64,000 nucleotides of DNA from Montifringilla adamsi (GCA_017590115.1 JAGGNK010007060.1:225025-289024), one strand, 5' to 3'; counted from the stretch's first letter, positions 36,413 through 48,385 are shown. Made by a program: numbers and translations. Notes: generated by a model from the sequence alone, not told the origin.

Positions 36413-39400
36413 GAAGTGGGTGGATGGGTCTCCTAGTCCAGGTATTTGCTGAAAAAAAAAAAAGGTGGTTAGGTTTTAGATTATGACTCTGTGTGTTTGA
36501 ACTTTGTCACAGGTGAAGATGCACACTGCTAATAAAATATTGATGAATTTCCTCATTTGTAGTGAAATACTCTGAGTTATTTACAAAGTGTCCATCAGTT
36601 CCAGACACAAATGGGTGCTGTTGGGAACGGTGTCCCTCTGCTCTGCTCTGGATAACAAGGTGGGGATCAGTCAAAGGCTGGATCCATCCTGGAGGTCTTC
36701 TCCAAGACTGTGGGATTCCCATCTGTGTCCCAGTCCCCTTGGAGGTCTGGCATTGCCACCCTCAGTCACTCTGACAACAGCCTCAGAGCAGGAAACCATT
36801 TCCAGCTCTTCCTTCCTTCCCTTTCCCTCACTTCCTTCCCAGGGAGTTTCAGAGCTCCCTGCAGAGCCCTGCTCTTCCAGGCAGTGAGAATTCCTGCAGA
36901 TTCACTCCTGAGGATTCACTGCCCTTCCCTGATGAAGGTGCTGCTCCACCACAATCCCCCCACTCAGAGCCAAAGATGGGAGAAAATCAGGAATTCTTAG
37001 AAACTCAGCTTTTGCTATGAACAAGGAATTCAGGCCATGGACAGCTGTGTCTTCATTTTGCACCTTTCCCTCCAGCACAGCTGCAGGGCTTGGCTGGGGC
37101 TGCTGTAGGCAGGTAAGGTTTGATTTGCAAACACCTGGACACTGCTGATAACAAATCTGCCACCAAGCTCCCCCCAGCATTTGTTCTTTCCATGCTGCAG
37201 TGTGGAAAGCAACACAATGAGCAAAATGAATCATTTCACCTCCGTGTGCTCACACCTTGCTCTGCCCAAAGCATCTCCTCCACAAACTCACACGCAGCAA
37301 CACAAACCTCTCACCCTCCACATACACCACAGAGTAGGAAGAATTATTTATTTTGGGGTGGCTTTTATTATTGTTTTCCTAAGAGTCACTAAGCGGATGC
37401 TCTGCTGATGAAAAACTCTCTCTATATACAGAGTAGATAAAATATCCTGTGTTTTAGTAGATAAAAACACAGAGGTTTTAGTCCATTACCTCTCAGAAAT
37501 CAGGGCAGAGAAGAGCTGCTCAGCTTTGACTTCAGAATAAAATCCTGACTTTTTGTGGAAAGTACATGCAGACAACCAGAGACAAAGGCTGGTAAGTGGA
37601 ACCAGTGCAAAGTGAAAGTTTTCCCATTCCCAATGCTCTTGGGTGTTGCATTTTTAAGGCACAAAAGGAGAGCTGAAGAGCCTCTGGAGCCTGCCAAGCC
37701 TGAGGAGAGGATCAGGCAGGATGGATGGGGTGTGCTGCCCTGGGACCCTCCCAACAGACCCCAAACAGAAGCCACACGCAGGAAAAGAACAGGAAAGGAT
37801 CCCTGGACACGAGCAGGGCTGGGCAGCAACAGGGCTTAAAAGTAACAAAAACGAACTGGAGGGACTTATTCTGCCTGGATCCCTGAGAATGCCAAGGGAA
37901 TTATTAAAAGAAAGTTGTGGGTGGGGAAAACCCCACAGAAGCAGCAAGTTGGTCTCTGAAGAGAGGCAGCAAAGTCTCCAGGCTGAGGTTTGCACCAAAC
38001 TGGCAGAGAGCTCCGAGAAGTTCAGGACAAGCCCTAAAGCACAGGAAAGCCAAGTAACAAGGGTTTGGGGTTTTTCTGGAGGACAGGGGAGCTGCCACAG
38101 GTGAGGAAGGACATCACAGACACCAACAGAGGAGTCAGCATTGCTCAGACAGCACCAGGACATGCAGCCACCACAGAGGGACTGACAGGGCAGGACAGGG
38201 AACACCTGCCCAGGTGCTGTCACCAGTATATAATTTATTCTTCTGCAGGAAGGAGTTATGGAATCATTGCACTATTTCAGATTGGCTTATTATGCCCATA
38301 TTTTGCCTCATTTAATTCAGTATTACAGCCAGGATTATGCACAGCTTACAGGGGCCATTAGAGAAACCCCCCCATCTAAGATCCAGCAGCACCACGGAGC
38401 ATAAAACCACTCGAGAAAATATTTCCAAGTGTTCTCATGGCACAAGAAAGGCAGGAGCAGCAAAATATTGGGAAACAAAAAAGTACCTAGATGTGGTGTG
38501 CTGAAAACAGCACGAAAACAGCAGCACTTACAGACAGACTCTAAATTTTAGACTTACAACAAGGGTGGGTTAAAAACACCAGCACAAACGGAAATGTTTG
38601 GACATAATCACAGAGCTAAAAAAAACCCTTAAAGGTACATCCATGTGGAAAGAACATGCTGGAGAGTCCAACTTCAAAGAGGCAAAGGTTGCAGATGTTA
38701 AATCCTGAGTGCACTGATGGTCATTAGAAGCATCTTACGGCTAAAAGCTTATCCCTGCATCTCCGTGGTCAGATCCTAGAAACCAGAGAGCCTTTCCAGC
38801 AGAGAGCACTCCACGGCATCCTTTCAGAGAAGTCAGTTTATTCCTGCCTCAATATTATGGCAGATTCGCTACGCTTGCTGTCCTGCCCTGCATTCCGAGT
38901 GCCTGCCTGGCTTAAAGCATCTCCCACATCAACAGCACGGCTACAAAAAGCACCTCAGCCTCATCCACCCAAGGGGAGAGGCGTAGAAAAGAACAAAAAA
39001 TATCGGACAAAAATTATATGTTGACAAGCAAGTGGAAAAGCAGCGTATTTTTGCCCGGGTGAGCTGGTGCAGCAATGTCACCCGGCTTTCTCCCTGCTGC
39101 TGCGTTTCTCCACTAGAGGACCCAGGTGAGATGTCTCTACTACAGCTTCTGCAGCTAAACCACGGGGAAAAATATATCAAAAAAAAAAAAAAAAAAAAAA
39201 GCCAGCCCCGACATGTGGATGGTCCATGTAAAATGAATGGAAATGTACTAGTGAATGCGGTACACCAGACGTGCTCCCGTAATTCCCAAAAAACCACGGC
39301 CACGCTGCTGAGCTGCTGCTGCTCGGTGGGAAAAGGTGCTGGTGGGAATGAAGGGTAAATCCCAGAGTATCCACGCCGGGCTGGATCGGAGGGCTCCAGC

Positions 39401-39629
39401 CCAGCGCAAGTGCTGCTACATTCCAACACCAGCACCGCATATTAAGCTGGAAAGCAGCAGATAAACAAAGGCTATAGAAGGTACTAGAGAAGGGCCGGTA
39501 TCAGCTGTTATTTACCAAATAAACCTCCCATCCGCACGGAGATGGCCTTATTTTATTATTATTTTTACGCACACACATCCCCCATTCCCACCCCCCCCCC
39601 TTCCCCCACGTATTGACTCAGCTCCTGCC

Positions 39630-40699
39630 GAATGGGAAGAGCATCATTTAACCGAGCTCTGTTATCACCGCGCTGCCAAAAAACAGCGGCAACGGCTGCT
39701 GCCACCCCCAGCGCCCCTTCCCGGGGGCGATACGGCCCGGCCTATCGGCCCCGCTCAACTGGTGTGGGCAAAACCCCATCCTTGGCACTTCCCCTGGCAC
39801 CCCGCGGCTGGGAGCTGGCTGGAGCGAATCCTCCTGTTCCCCCTTTTCCCTCGCCCCGAGGCTTCCCGGAGCCCAGGGGAGCCGAGGAGGTGCCCGGTGG
39901 TGCCAGCGCAGGTGCGGGGAGGGGGATGGAGAGCGCTGCTGCTGCAGAGGGAGAGGGGGATGCGCTGGCAGGGGCATGGGAAGGGCCGGCTTCACCTGCT
40001 CCAGGCACGGAGGGAGGGGATGGGCAAGGAAAACCGCATCTCCGCCGCTCGGAGAGCGTGGGATCTGCTTACCTGCGGACCGGAGGGGAGGGGGAGAGGG
40101 GACTGCGGCTCGGGGGCAGCGGCTCAGCCAAGTCTCCGCGGGCGCGGGCGGGGAAGGGGCGATGGGCCGGAGCGCGGAGGAAGCCCCGCGGAGCCCGGGA
40201 CACGCTGCGACACTGCGGGCGACAGGGCCGGCCGGGCCACGCGGTGCGGCGGGGACAGCGGGCACCGAGGGGACACCGCGGCGACACCACGGGGCAAGGA
40301 TGGGGGGGTCTGCCAGTCCCACCTGCCTCCCTCCCTTCCTCCCGTCTCCTCTCCCTCACTCACCCTCTGCATGGCTTTCAGGATCAAAGCCAGTTCATAG
40401 CGGGGCATCTTAGAGCTGGCAGTGGCGGGAGGAGCAGGGCACGGGGTGGGGAGGAGGGGGCTGCGGCGAGGCCGGAGAGGAGGAGCAGGGGGGACAGGAG
40501 GAGGAGGAGGTGGAGGAAGGCGCGTCCCGGCGCTGTGGCGGCTCCTTCCCGCGCGACTCCCGCGGCTCAGACGCCCGTACGGGCAGGGGCGGCGCGGCTT
40601 AAAGGGCGCAGGAGCTGCGCACGCTCGACCGGGCCGGCCCTGCCCGCGCCAAGCGCCGCCCCTGCCGGGCCGGGGCTGCCCCGCACCGCGGCCTGAGGG
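39630..40699 (-). promoter_or_regulatory. CpG-rich promoter region of MRPS6 (and probably SLC5A3)
   Basis: About 1.1 kb is dense in CpG and surrounds MRPS6 exon 1; its right edge is cut off by the gap. Upstream of exon 1 there is a TGCGCACGCTC at 40616-40626, one base from an NRF1 core, a factor known to drive nuclear genes for mitochondrial proteins. A TTTAAG-like element on the minus strand is at about 40598-40604. GC boxes are frequent. The 5' UTR is pyrimidine-rich because the plus strand carries GGA tracts at 40470-40530. The transcription start is not determined. Confidence 0.75.
40364..40408 (-). CDS. MRPS6: MRPS6 coding exon 1 (N-terminal 15 codons)
   Basis: Start exon of mitochondrial small-subunit ribosomal protein bS6m. 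Reading right to left from 40408 it encodes MPRYELALILKAMQR, the conserved N-terminus and first beta strand of the S6 fold. It ends exactly at a codon boundary with AGG followed by the donor GTGAGTGAG (40363 leftward). The ATG has A at -3 (TAAGATGC). The next MRPS6 residues, PETAAV, are found at 9987, so intron 1 is about 30.4 kb and contains SLC5A3. The exon sits in a CpG-rich region. In mammals this exon is also used as the first exon of SLC5A3; here that is inferred from layout and from the good acceptor at 26986-26987. Confidence 0.95.
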
Positions 40700-41142
40700 N
40701 NNNNNNNNNNNNNNNNNNNNNNNNNNNNNNNNNNNNNNNNNNNNNNNNNNNNNNNNNNNNNNNNNNNNNNNNNNNNNNNNNNNNNNNNNNNNNNNNNNNN
40801 NNNNNNNNNNNNNNNNNNNNNNNNNNNNNNNNNNNNNNNNNNNNNNNNNNNNNNNNNNNNNNNNNNNNNNNNNNNNNNNNNNNNNNNNNNNNNNNNNNNN
40901 NNNNNNNNNNNNNNNNNNNNNNNNNNNNNNNNNNNNNNNNNNNNNNNNNNNNNNNNNNNNNNNNNNNNNNNNNNNNNNNNNNNNNNNNNNNNNNNNNNNN
41001 NNNNNNNNNNNNNNNNNNNNNNNNNNNNNNNNNNNNNNNNNNNNNNNNNNNNNNNNNNNNNNNNNNNNNNNNNNNNNNNNNNNNNNNNNNNNNNNNNNNN
41101 NNNNNNNNNNNNNNNNNNNNNNNNNNNNNNNNNNNNNNNNNN
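40700..41142. other. Assembly gap (443 N)
   Basis: Unsequenced bases between the CpG-rich promoter and a GC-rich minisatellite. Both flanks are hard to sequence, so the true length is unknown and part of the MRPS6 promoter may be missing. Confidence 1.
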
Positions 41143-42020
41143 GGACACCCGGGGCGTGTTAGCGGGACCCCCCGCTCGTGTGGGACACCCGGGGCGTGTC
41201 AGCGGGACACCCCGGGCGTGTCAGCGGGACACCCCGGGCGTGTCAGCGGGACACCCCGGGCGTGTCAGCGGGACACCCCGCTCGTGTGGGACACACCGGG
41301 CGTGTGGGACACCGGGCGTGTGACCGGGACACCCCGCTCGTGTGGGACACACTGGGCGTGTGACCGGGACACCCTGCTCGTGTGGGACACCCGGGGCGTG
41401 TTAGCGGGACTCCCCGCTCGTGTGGGACACCCTGCTCGTGTGGGACACCCCGGGCGTGTGGGACACCCCGGGCGTGTGACCGGGACATCCTGCTCGTGCG
41501 GGACACCCCGGGCGTGTGGGACACCGGGCATGTCACCGGGACACCCTGCTCGTGTGGGACATCCTGGGCATGTTGGACACCCCGGGCGTGTCAGCGGGAT
41601 ACCCCGCTTGTGTGGGACACCCCAGGCATGTTGGACACCCCGCTCGTGTGGGACACCCCGGGTGTGTTGGACACCCTGCTCGTGTGGGACATCCTGGGCG
41701 TGTGGGACACCCCGGGCGTGTCAGTGGGACACCCCGCTCGTGTGGGACACCCCGGGCATGTTGGACACCCTGCTCGTGTGGGACACCCTGCTTGTGTGGG
41801 ACACCCTGGGCATGTCACCGGGACACCCTGCTCGTGTCATTGGGTCACGCTGCTCGTGTGGGACACCCTGCTCGTGTGGGGCACCCTGCTCGTGTCATTG
41901 GGTCACCCTGCTCGTGTGGGACACCCCGGGTGTGTGGGACACCTCAGGCATGTCACTGGGACACCCACTCGTGTGGGACGCCCCGTGTGTGTGTGTGACA
42001 TCCTGCTCATGTCACCGGGC
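41143..42020. repeat. GC-rich minisatellite, 18-22 bp unit, about 45 copies
   Basis: Units alternate between GGGACACCCCGGGCGTGT and GGGACACCCCGCTCGTGT, with optional CAGC or GACC linkers. It begins at the assembly gap, so the array may be longer. Units close to the gap keep CGGGCGTG; units far from it read TGGGCATG or TGTGTGTG. Confidence 0.97.
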
Positions 42021-42052
42021 CTCTGAAAAGCTCGGGTGGGACGGGACTTACA

Positions 42053-42140
42053 GAATCGTCCTGCTCCACCCGCTGCCGTGGGCACAGACACCTTCCATCG
42101 CGCCAGATTGCTTTGAACCTGGCCAACCTGGCACCTTCCA
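42053..42140 (-). mobile_element. Possible degraded CR1 3'-end remnant
   Basis: GGGCACAGACACCTTCCATC then CCTGGCCAACCTGGCACCTTCC resembles the CR1 end; weak. Confidence 0.4.
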
Positions 42141-42530
42141 GAATCTTCCGCATCCTCAGGGCATCTCTGCGCCCACAGGACGTTCCCGTTCTCAGAGCTC
42201 CTCAGTGCACAGCCAGGACCTTCTCCATTTGCAGAGTCCTTCAGGGCACCGCCAGAACTTCCCCATCCTCAGAACTGCCCAATGCACCCCAGGTCCTTCC
42301 CCATCCTCAGGGCACCCTCAGAACTTCTCCATCCTCAGAACTCCCCAGTGCACAGTCAGGACATTCCCCACTCTGAAAGCACCCCGAGGTCTTTTCCCAT
42401 CCTCAGAGCACCTCTGGGCATCCCCAGGTCCTTCCCCATCCATTCTCAGAGCACCCCCAGGAGCTTCCCCATGCTCAGGGCACCCCCAGGTCCTTCCCCA
42501 CCCTCAGAGCACCCGCAGTCACAGCCATGG
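42140..42530. repeat. Second minisatellite, about 36-42 bp unit
   Basis: Irregular repetition of CCATCCTCAGAGCACCCC followed by AGGTCCTTCCC, roughly 9-10 units with many changes. It starts close to the end of the GC-rich array but has an unrelated unit. Confidence 0.8.
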
Positions 42531-44256
42531 GGTGAGCACCTGGTGGATGTGGAGGCCCGAGGAGCAGCAGGATGGAGGTAAAGCTGCGTGTCTGGCCTTG
42601 CTGCCCGAGTCCTCCCAGCGAGGGAGGCTCTGGACACGCATTTCCCAGCCTGGCACGCGCCCCTGGCGTGGTGCTCACGTGCAGCCGCCAAGGTCAGTGA
42701 CACAGATCCCTCCAGCTGCAGCACATCTGACACCGGCGTCCAGCCAGGCTGTGCTGGAAGCTGAACCACTTGCTCCCACTAAAGAAGGTGTTGGAGGGGC
42801 CTGGGGGTTTGTTTGAGCGCTCTTTGTCTTGTCCACAGCAGATTTGTCCCTCACACTGATGCCCAACAAGCTGGCTTTGGGGAGAGACAAGTTTCTTTCC
42901 AAGCTGTTGAAGCCCTCATTGCTCGATCCGGTCTTCAGGAGAGAGGGATGAGAGAGCAGCCCCACCGTGCCCAAGGGGAAGCAGAGAAAGTGGCAGATCT
43001 CAAAATTAAACAACTTGAATGAAATATCACTGGAATTCCAGCCCCAGCCCACCCAGAGAGGCCTCAACACCTCCCCTGTGTGCCCCAGCTATGCCCTTTC
43101 CATAGCCAGGATCATTTGCTTCTGCTCTGCCTGCAAAGGGAGGCTGCCACAGTCAGTGCCACCGATCCTGAGGGCAGGAATGGAAGTGGAAAACTCCTCC
43201 CCGCGCTTTTCAGCAGGACTTGCAGCTCAGCCAGCCCCAGTACTGCTGTGGGCCTTCCTCATCTCAGGCAGGTGTGAGCTCCCCGTGGTTCCCAACTCAT
43301 CCTGTGCCCTCCAGGCACGAGGGCTGTGCGAGTCCTGGGAGCTGTTTTGGGTACTGCTACAAGACAAATTGCCTGTGCAGAAGTGTTTACAGGTATTCCC
43401 AAGCTCCCAGCCCTCCGTGCTCAGGCAGTAATTGCCAGGCAGCTGACAGGCAGAATTTACTGCCTGTTGGTGTTCACAATGCAAACTCTCCCTGGGTTTG
43501 CTTCCCTTTCCTTTGCTTCCCTGTTTGTTTTCTAATACAGTGTTGTCTGGCCTGAGCTTCTTCCTTATTCTGAACATGTGCCTGGCAAGCTCAGGAGGAA
43601 ATCCAGGTGAGGTGGGAATGCCCAGGTATCCCTGCCATTCCCACATCAGCCATTCCCACCCTCCAGGTGCTCCTTGTGCAGCCACAGGTGACCCATGACG
43701 TTCTCTTTGTCACATTTGGAGCTGTCACATTATGGCCAGGGGCAGAAAGGAGTGGGGAGAGCTCTAATTCCCAGTTCTACCAATGCTCTACCTCCTTCAA
43801 ACATTCCTCTGGCAGAAGAAAAGGAAATTTTCAATGCCTGTCCCTGTCGCCCTCCCAGTGCTGCTTTCAAATGCCAATATTGGACTCCTGGTAGGATATA
43901 AATTTACAGTCTCTGTTCGTTCTCACTTCTGACTCCATTCCACATGGAATCTCCCTAAATACACATCTCCATGTGGACAACTCCCCCCCTTTTTGGGAAT
44001 CCCCCCCTCCAGCTGTATTTAAAGCTGTCTCAAGACTCCCCAAACATCAGCCTGAGCCTGAGTTCATTTTGTCCATGATGGAATTTGCTCCCAGCAGAAA
44101 CATTTCACCCTGAGACCTCATAAATCCATTCCCAGGTGGATGTTTGATATCCCTGGGATGAGATCTGAGGGCCTGAGGGTCTCTCGTGCACATCAGCAAC
44201 ACAGGTAGTGACTACACCTGTCTGTCACACGTGTGTGGGCATGTCATGGGGCATCC

Positions 44257-44700
44257 CAGAGTCATCAGGAATGTGGGAAGAGCCCTTCAGGACCATCCAG
44301 TGCCACCAGCATCACCCCAAACCCTGTCCCCAAGTGCCACATCCAGACTCCTCTGGGACAATTCCAGTGACTCCAAACCTCCCTGGACAGCTCAGCCCAA
44401 GGCCTGACCACTCTGCCAGGGAAATTTTCTTTCCCAGTCTCCAACCTGAGCCTGCCCTGGTGCCATTTGAGGCCATTTCCTCTCCTCCTTTCCCTGCCCC
44501 TCCTGTCAGGAGCTGTGCAGAGCAATGAGGTCCCCCCTGAGCCTCCTTTTCTCCAGGCTGAGTCCCTTTCCCAGCTCTCTCAGGAGTTTTCCAGTCCCTT
44601 CCCAGCTCTGTTCCCTTCCCTTGACACGCTCCAGCCCTACCAGCCCTGCCCTCTCCTGCCCTGTCCATCCCTTTATGGAAGCTCAGGATGATCCCCAGAT
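44257..44700 (-). mobile_element. CR1 copy, second subfamily, about 440 bp
   Basis: 3' end near GGGAAGAGCCCTTCAGGACC; body GAGGTCCCCCCTGAGCCTCC, TTCTCCAGGCTGAGTCCC, GACACGCTCCAGCCC. Confidence 0.85.
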
Positions 44701-45174
44701 ATTTAGCACCAATCTAAGGTGTCCACCATGTCTGAGCTCCCTTGAATCTCACAGGTTTGATTTTTCCTCCAAAAGCATCCAAAGACTGTAGGAAATGTAA
44801 TATTTAGTATTTAAAAGCACAGCGTTAGAGAGGATGGTTTGAACAACGAGTGGTGACCATGCCCTGAATAATCAGGAAATAAAAACTCCCCTAATAGAGA
44901 TTTTATTTACTTTATTTAAGTAATAAGTGCCATGCAAAATGTCCTGACTTTTTCATGCTGCAATTTGGGCAAACCACCCCCTCTGCATCCTGGTGTCTAT
45001 CCCATCCATCCCTATCCCAAAGAGCAGCACAGAGAGCATGGATGAATAATTCCACCCTTAATACATCACCCTTTGTAATAAAGCACAGATAAAAATATGT
45101 CCTCCTGCATTCCATATACATAATGCCAAGGTTTTCTTTGGGAAAGGTGTTGGGAATGTTTGAGGCTTGTAGCA

Positions 45175-45378
45175 AAGTGGAGCTCTTCTTCCAGGGAACA
45201 AAAACAGGACAAGGGGAAATGTCCTCAGGCTGTGCCAGGGGAGGCTCAGGTTGGACACCAGGAGCAATTTCCTCATGGAAAGGGTGCTCAGGCCTTAGAA
45301 GGGGGTCACAGCTTGGGCTCGATCATCTGGGAGGGCTTTTCCAACCTCAGTAATTCTGGGATTCCATGAAAAAATGTC
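45175..45378 (+). mobile_element. CR1 fragment, second subfamily
   Basis: GGGAAATGTCCTCAGGCTGT to CAACCTCAGTAATTCTGGGATTCC. Confidence 0.88.
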
Positions 45379-46024
45379 CTGCAATATCTCAGAGGCTCCT
45401 GACAAAGAAGCTGGCCCAGCATAGCAGTTAAGGGTGAAAATGAAAGAAAAATTGGCACTTTTAGAAGCTCAAAATCACCATTCAGAACTTCTCTAACCAC
45501 AGCTATTTTTGGTTTTAGCAGTCTCCTGACTAGGCTGTACAAAACCTCATTTTGCACCAGGTCCTCTGTGCACTGCAGAAAGCCAATCCTCTGATTAAAA
45601 ACTTTAATTTCCACCTATGGCATATTGCTCAATATCAAAATAAAATCAAAATTTATCACAGGTTTAGGACTGGGATGTTGGTTACCTCCAGCGCCAGGTC
45701 AGGAGAGATATTTGGAGGTGCTGGAAGGAAACAGGAATTGCCTGTGGAAGAGGAGCTATGGGCAGGGGTGCAGGGCAGGTGCAGGCCTGTTCTCACTGCT
45801 GTTTCCTCACTTCTCCAGGAGGTTTGTCCATAAACACCACACATTTCAGGTGGGTTTCAGATTTAGGACTAGGGTCTAATGAGAGGATGTAAAAGGAAAA
45901 GGAAGTAGAGTAAATGGGAAAAGACTGGGATGAAGAAAGGCTCAATTTGAGGAAAATTAGGACAGGGAAAGATGGGGTAGTAGGAAGATGAATGAGTTAA
46001 AAGAGAACAGGAGAATCATGGATT

Positions 46025-46452
46025 TGTGTGTCCAGAGGAGGCTCCAGGATGAGCAGAGGGAGGGAGCAGCTCTGCTGGCAGGAAAGGCTGGCACAGCTGG
46101 GATTGTTCAGCTGCACAGGAGAAGCTTTGGGCTGAGCTCAGGGTGGCCTTGCAGGGCCTGAAGGAGCCCCAGGAAACCTGGAGAGAGACAATTTCCAGGT
46201 CATGCAGGGACAGCACCCAGGGAATGGCTACCAGTGCCAGAGGGCAGGGCTGGATGGGATCTGGGCAATGAGGAATTGTTCCCTGGCAGGGTGGGCAGGG
46301 GCTGGGATGGAATTCCCAGAGCAGCTGGGGCTGCCCCTGGATCCCTGGCAGTGCCCAAGGCCAGGCTGGACACTGGGGCTGGAGCAGCCTGGCACAGGGG
46401 AAGGTGTCCCTGCCATGGGCTTTGAGGTCCCTCCAACCCAAACATTCCATGG
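46025..46452 (+). mobile_element. CR1 copy, about 430 bp
   Basis: 5' part like 5990-6180, 3' part like 9031-9420. It ends CCCTCCAACCCAAACATTCC after a short deletion relative to its relatives. Confidence 0.92.
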
Positions 46453-46489
46453 ATCTGGGATCTCTCTTGTGGCCTCTCTTCAGGCATTT

Positions 46490-46640
46490 CCCTTTGGTCA
46501 CCCCAAAGCTTCTCCTCTCCAGGTGGATAATCCCAGCTCTCCCAGCCTTTCCTCCATCCCTCTGCTCACCCTGGTGCCTCCTCTGGAATTGCTCCAGCAG
46601 CTCTGTGTCCATCTGCCACAATGTGATGCTTGCACACGAT
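46490..46640 (-). mobile_element. CR1 body fragment
   Basis: CTTCTCCTCTCCAGGTGGAT, CTCCCAGCCTTTCCTCC, CAGCTCTGTGTCCATC. Complementary to part of the adjacent plus-strand copy. Confidence 0.75.
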
Positions 46641-47569
46641 GGAAGGAGTTCAGATTCTTTTTGCTGTTTACTTTTAAAAAGCTGCATAATTGCACACATC
46701 CAATCTGCTTTAAATGAGGACTAGGTTGCAAAATCAATACCACATAATGAGGAGCGTTATTTCTCCTTCCTCTCCTTTGCATCTGCATATGCAAAGTAGA
46801 TAATTGCCCACTTTTCTTTACCATGGGCTCTGTGCCACATTTATTTTTCAGGGTGGAGCCACTCTGGAGCTGTGTCAGGATGACATAGTGGAGGAGGCTG
46901 CTGTCTCCAGAAGTTTTTCCACATTTGTTTCAGCAGACAGAAGATGAGCAGTGAATTTGCAGGGGATTATATGGAAAAGGATGAGCTCTTGGGCTTAAAC
47001 CAGCTGGGATGTGCCTTAGGAAGGGATTGAATCCCTCCTTCCTTACTTGGGTGGAGCTGCACGAGTCAGTTAAACCACACTTCTTGCAGGTGGCCGTGAA
47101 TTTCACCCTCCCAGTTTCTGAGTGTCTGAATTGACATTTTGTGGTCTCATTTGCAGAAGTGCTGAATGATCCCAGATGGAATAAATTCAATTGGTGCTAC
47201 ACATGTGAAGTGCTCTGAATGAGGAATGCAGCAACTTCTTGAAATATTCACTTGAACTCTTCACTGTCTCAAAGTCAGGAACCAGAATCTAAAGAACCTT
47301 CATCTGCAGGTAATTCCAGCCCATCCCAAACCCAACACACCCAGGAGGAAACAAAACCTGTTTACGGCTGATGGATCTTTTCCATGGAAAGGGGAGGAGG
47401 GGGCATCTTCCTGCTGTTTATCCTGATATCCCAGAAGTGTCCTTCCCAAAAAAACCTAAACCTAGGATGGCTGGGAAAGTTGTTGTGACTCTCCTGCCCC
47501 TCTCACCCTTCTCCTGAGTGTTAATGGCTCTGCCAGGTGGGACAAGGGGTCTCCAAAATTCCTGCCAGG

Positions 47570-47870
47570 AGGACACAGACAGTGGGGCTGGACTCTGCTC
47601 CTAGGGAACAGGGAGAGGAGCAGAGGGAACGGCCTCAGGCTGGGCCAGGGCAGGCTCAGCTGGGACAGCAGCAGGAATTTGCCCATGGCAAGGGTGCTCA
47701 GGCCTTGGCAGGGGCTGCCCAGGGAGCTTTGCAGTGCCCATCCCTGCAGGTGTCCCCTGCAGGTGGCACTGAGTGCTCTGGGCTGGGGACAAGGTGGCCA
47801 TGGGGCACAGCTGGCACTGCCTGGGCTGGGAGGGCTGTGCCAGCCCCAGGGATTCCAGGATTCTGAGAAA
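47570..47870 (+). mobile_element. CR1 copy, second subfamily
   Basis: CCAGGAGGACACAGACAGTG to the 3' end CAGGGATTCCAGGATTCTG; near-identical to 12235-12400 across the middle. Confidence 0.9.
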
Positions 47871-48189
47871 CACAGCTGGGTGGTGGTGGGAATGACTGTG
47901 GAGGGATTTGGGGCTCTGGGAGGGCCCAGATCTTCCAGAGAAAACTCTGGCACCCAGGGGATTTAGGTGTGGTTTGGGAGGTGCAGTCACCAGCGGGGCT
48001 CAGCTGGGTTATCCCAAATGCTGAGTGCCAGGAGAACCTGGGGAAACAAGGAGGAGAAATGGCTCAACTAAGAAAAGCTTTAAACTGGCAGACAGGCAGG
48101 CCAGTGACAGAGTCCAAAAGTAACTCTAACAAAGTGTAACTTGTGTGGAATACAATATTAGAGAGATACGAATGAGATTAGCTGGGATT

Positions 48190-48385
48190 TTGGGCAGGAA
48201 TTGTTCCCTGGCAGGGTGGGCAGGCCCTGGCACAGGGTGCCCAGAGCAGCTGGGGCTGCCCCTGCATCCCTGGCTGTGCCCAAGGCCAGGTTGGGTGTGG
48301 AACCTCGTGGAAGGTTCCCTGTCCATGACATGGGGCTGGATGAGCTCGGGGATCCCTCCAACCCAAACCATTCCATGTTTTCCTG
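48190..48385 (+). mobile_element. CR1 3'-end fragment
   Basis: GGCAGGAATTGTTCCCTGGC to CAACCCAAACCATTCCATG, with a divergent stretch around 48290-48340. Confidence 0.88.

Larger units (their letters stand above)
26986..40363 (-). other. MRPS6 intron 1, part upstream of SLC5A3 (also the inferred SLC5A3 intron)
   Basis: About 13.4 kb between the shared first exon and the SLC5A3 exon. It is sparse in repeats compared with the rest: five CR1 pieces, one perfect tandem duplication (27634-27923) and one ATT microsatellite. No supported exon was found. The stretches 28960-29810, 29970-32710, 32920-34760 and 36420-39600 hold nothing I recognise. Confidence 0.7.

Noticed and set aside
39632..40696. 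354-codon plus-strand frame across the MRPS6 promoter
   Set aside because: High GC removes stop codons; composition is Gly/Arg/Ala/Pro, with no domain, and other frames are equally open.
41218..42816. 532-codon frame with PRACQRDTP-like repeats
   Set aside because: Both strands and several frames stay open through the minisatellite because the unit lacks stops; no domain before or after it.
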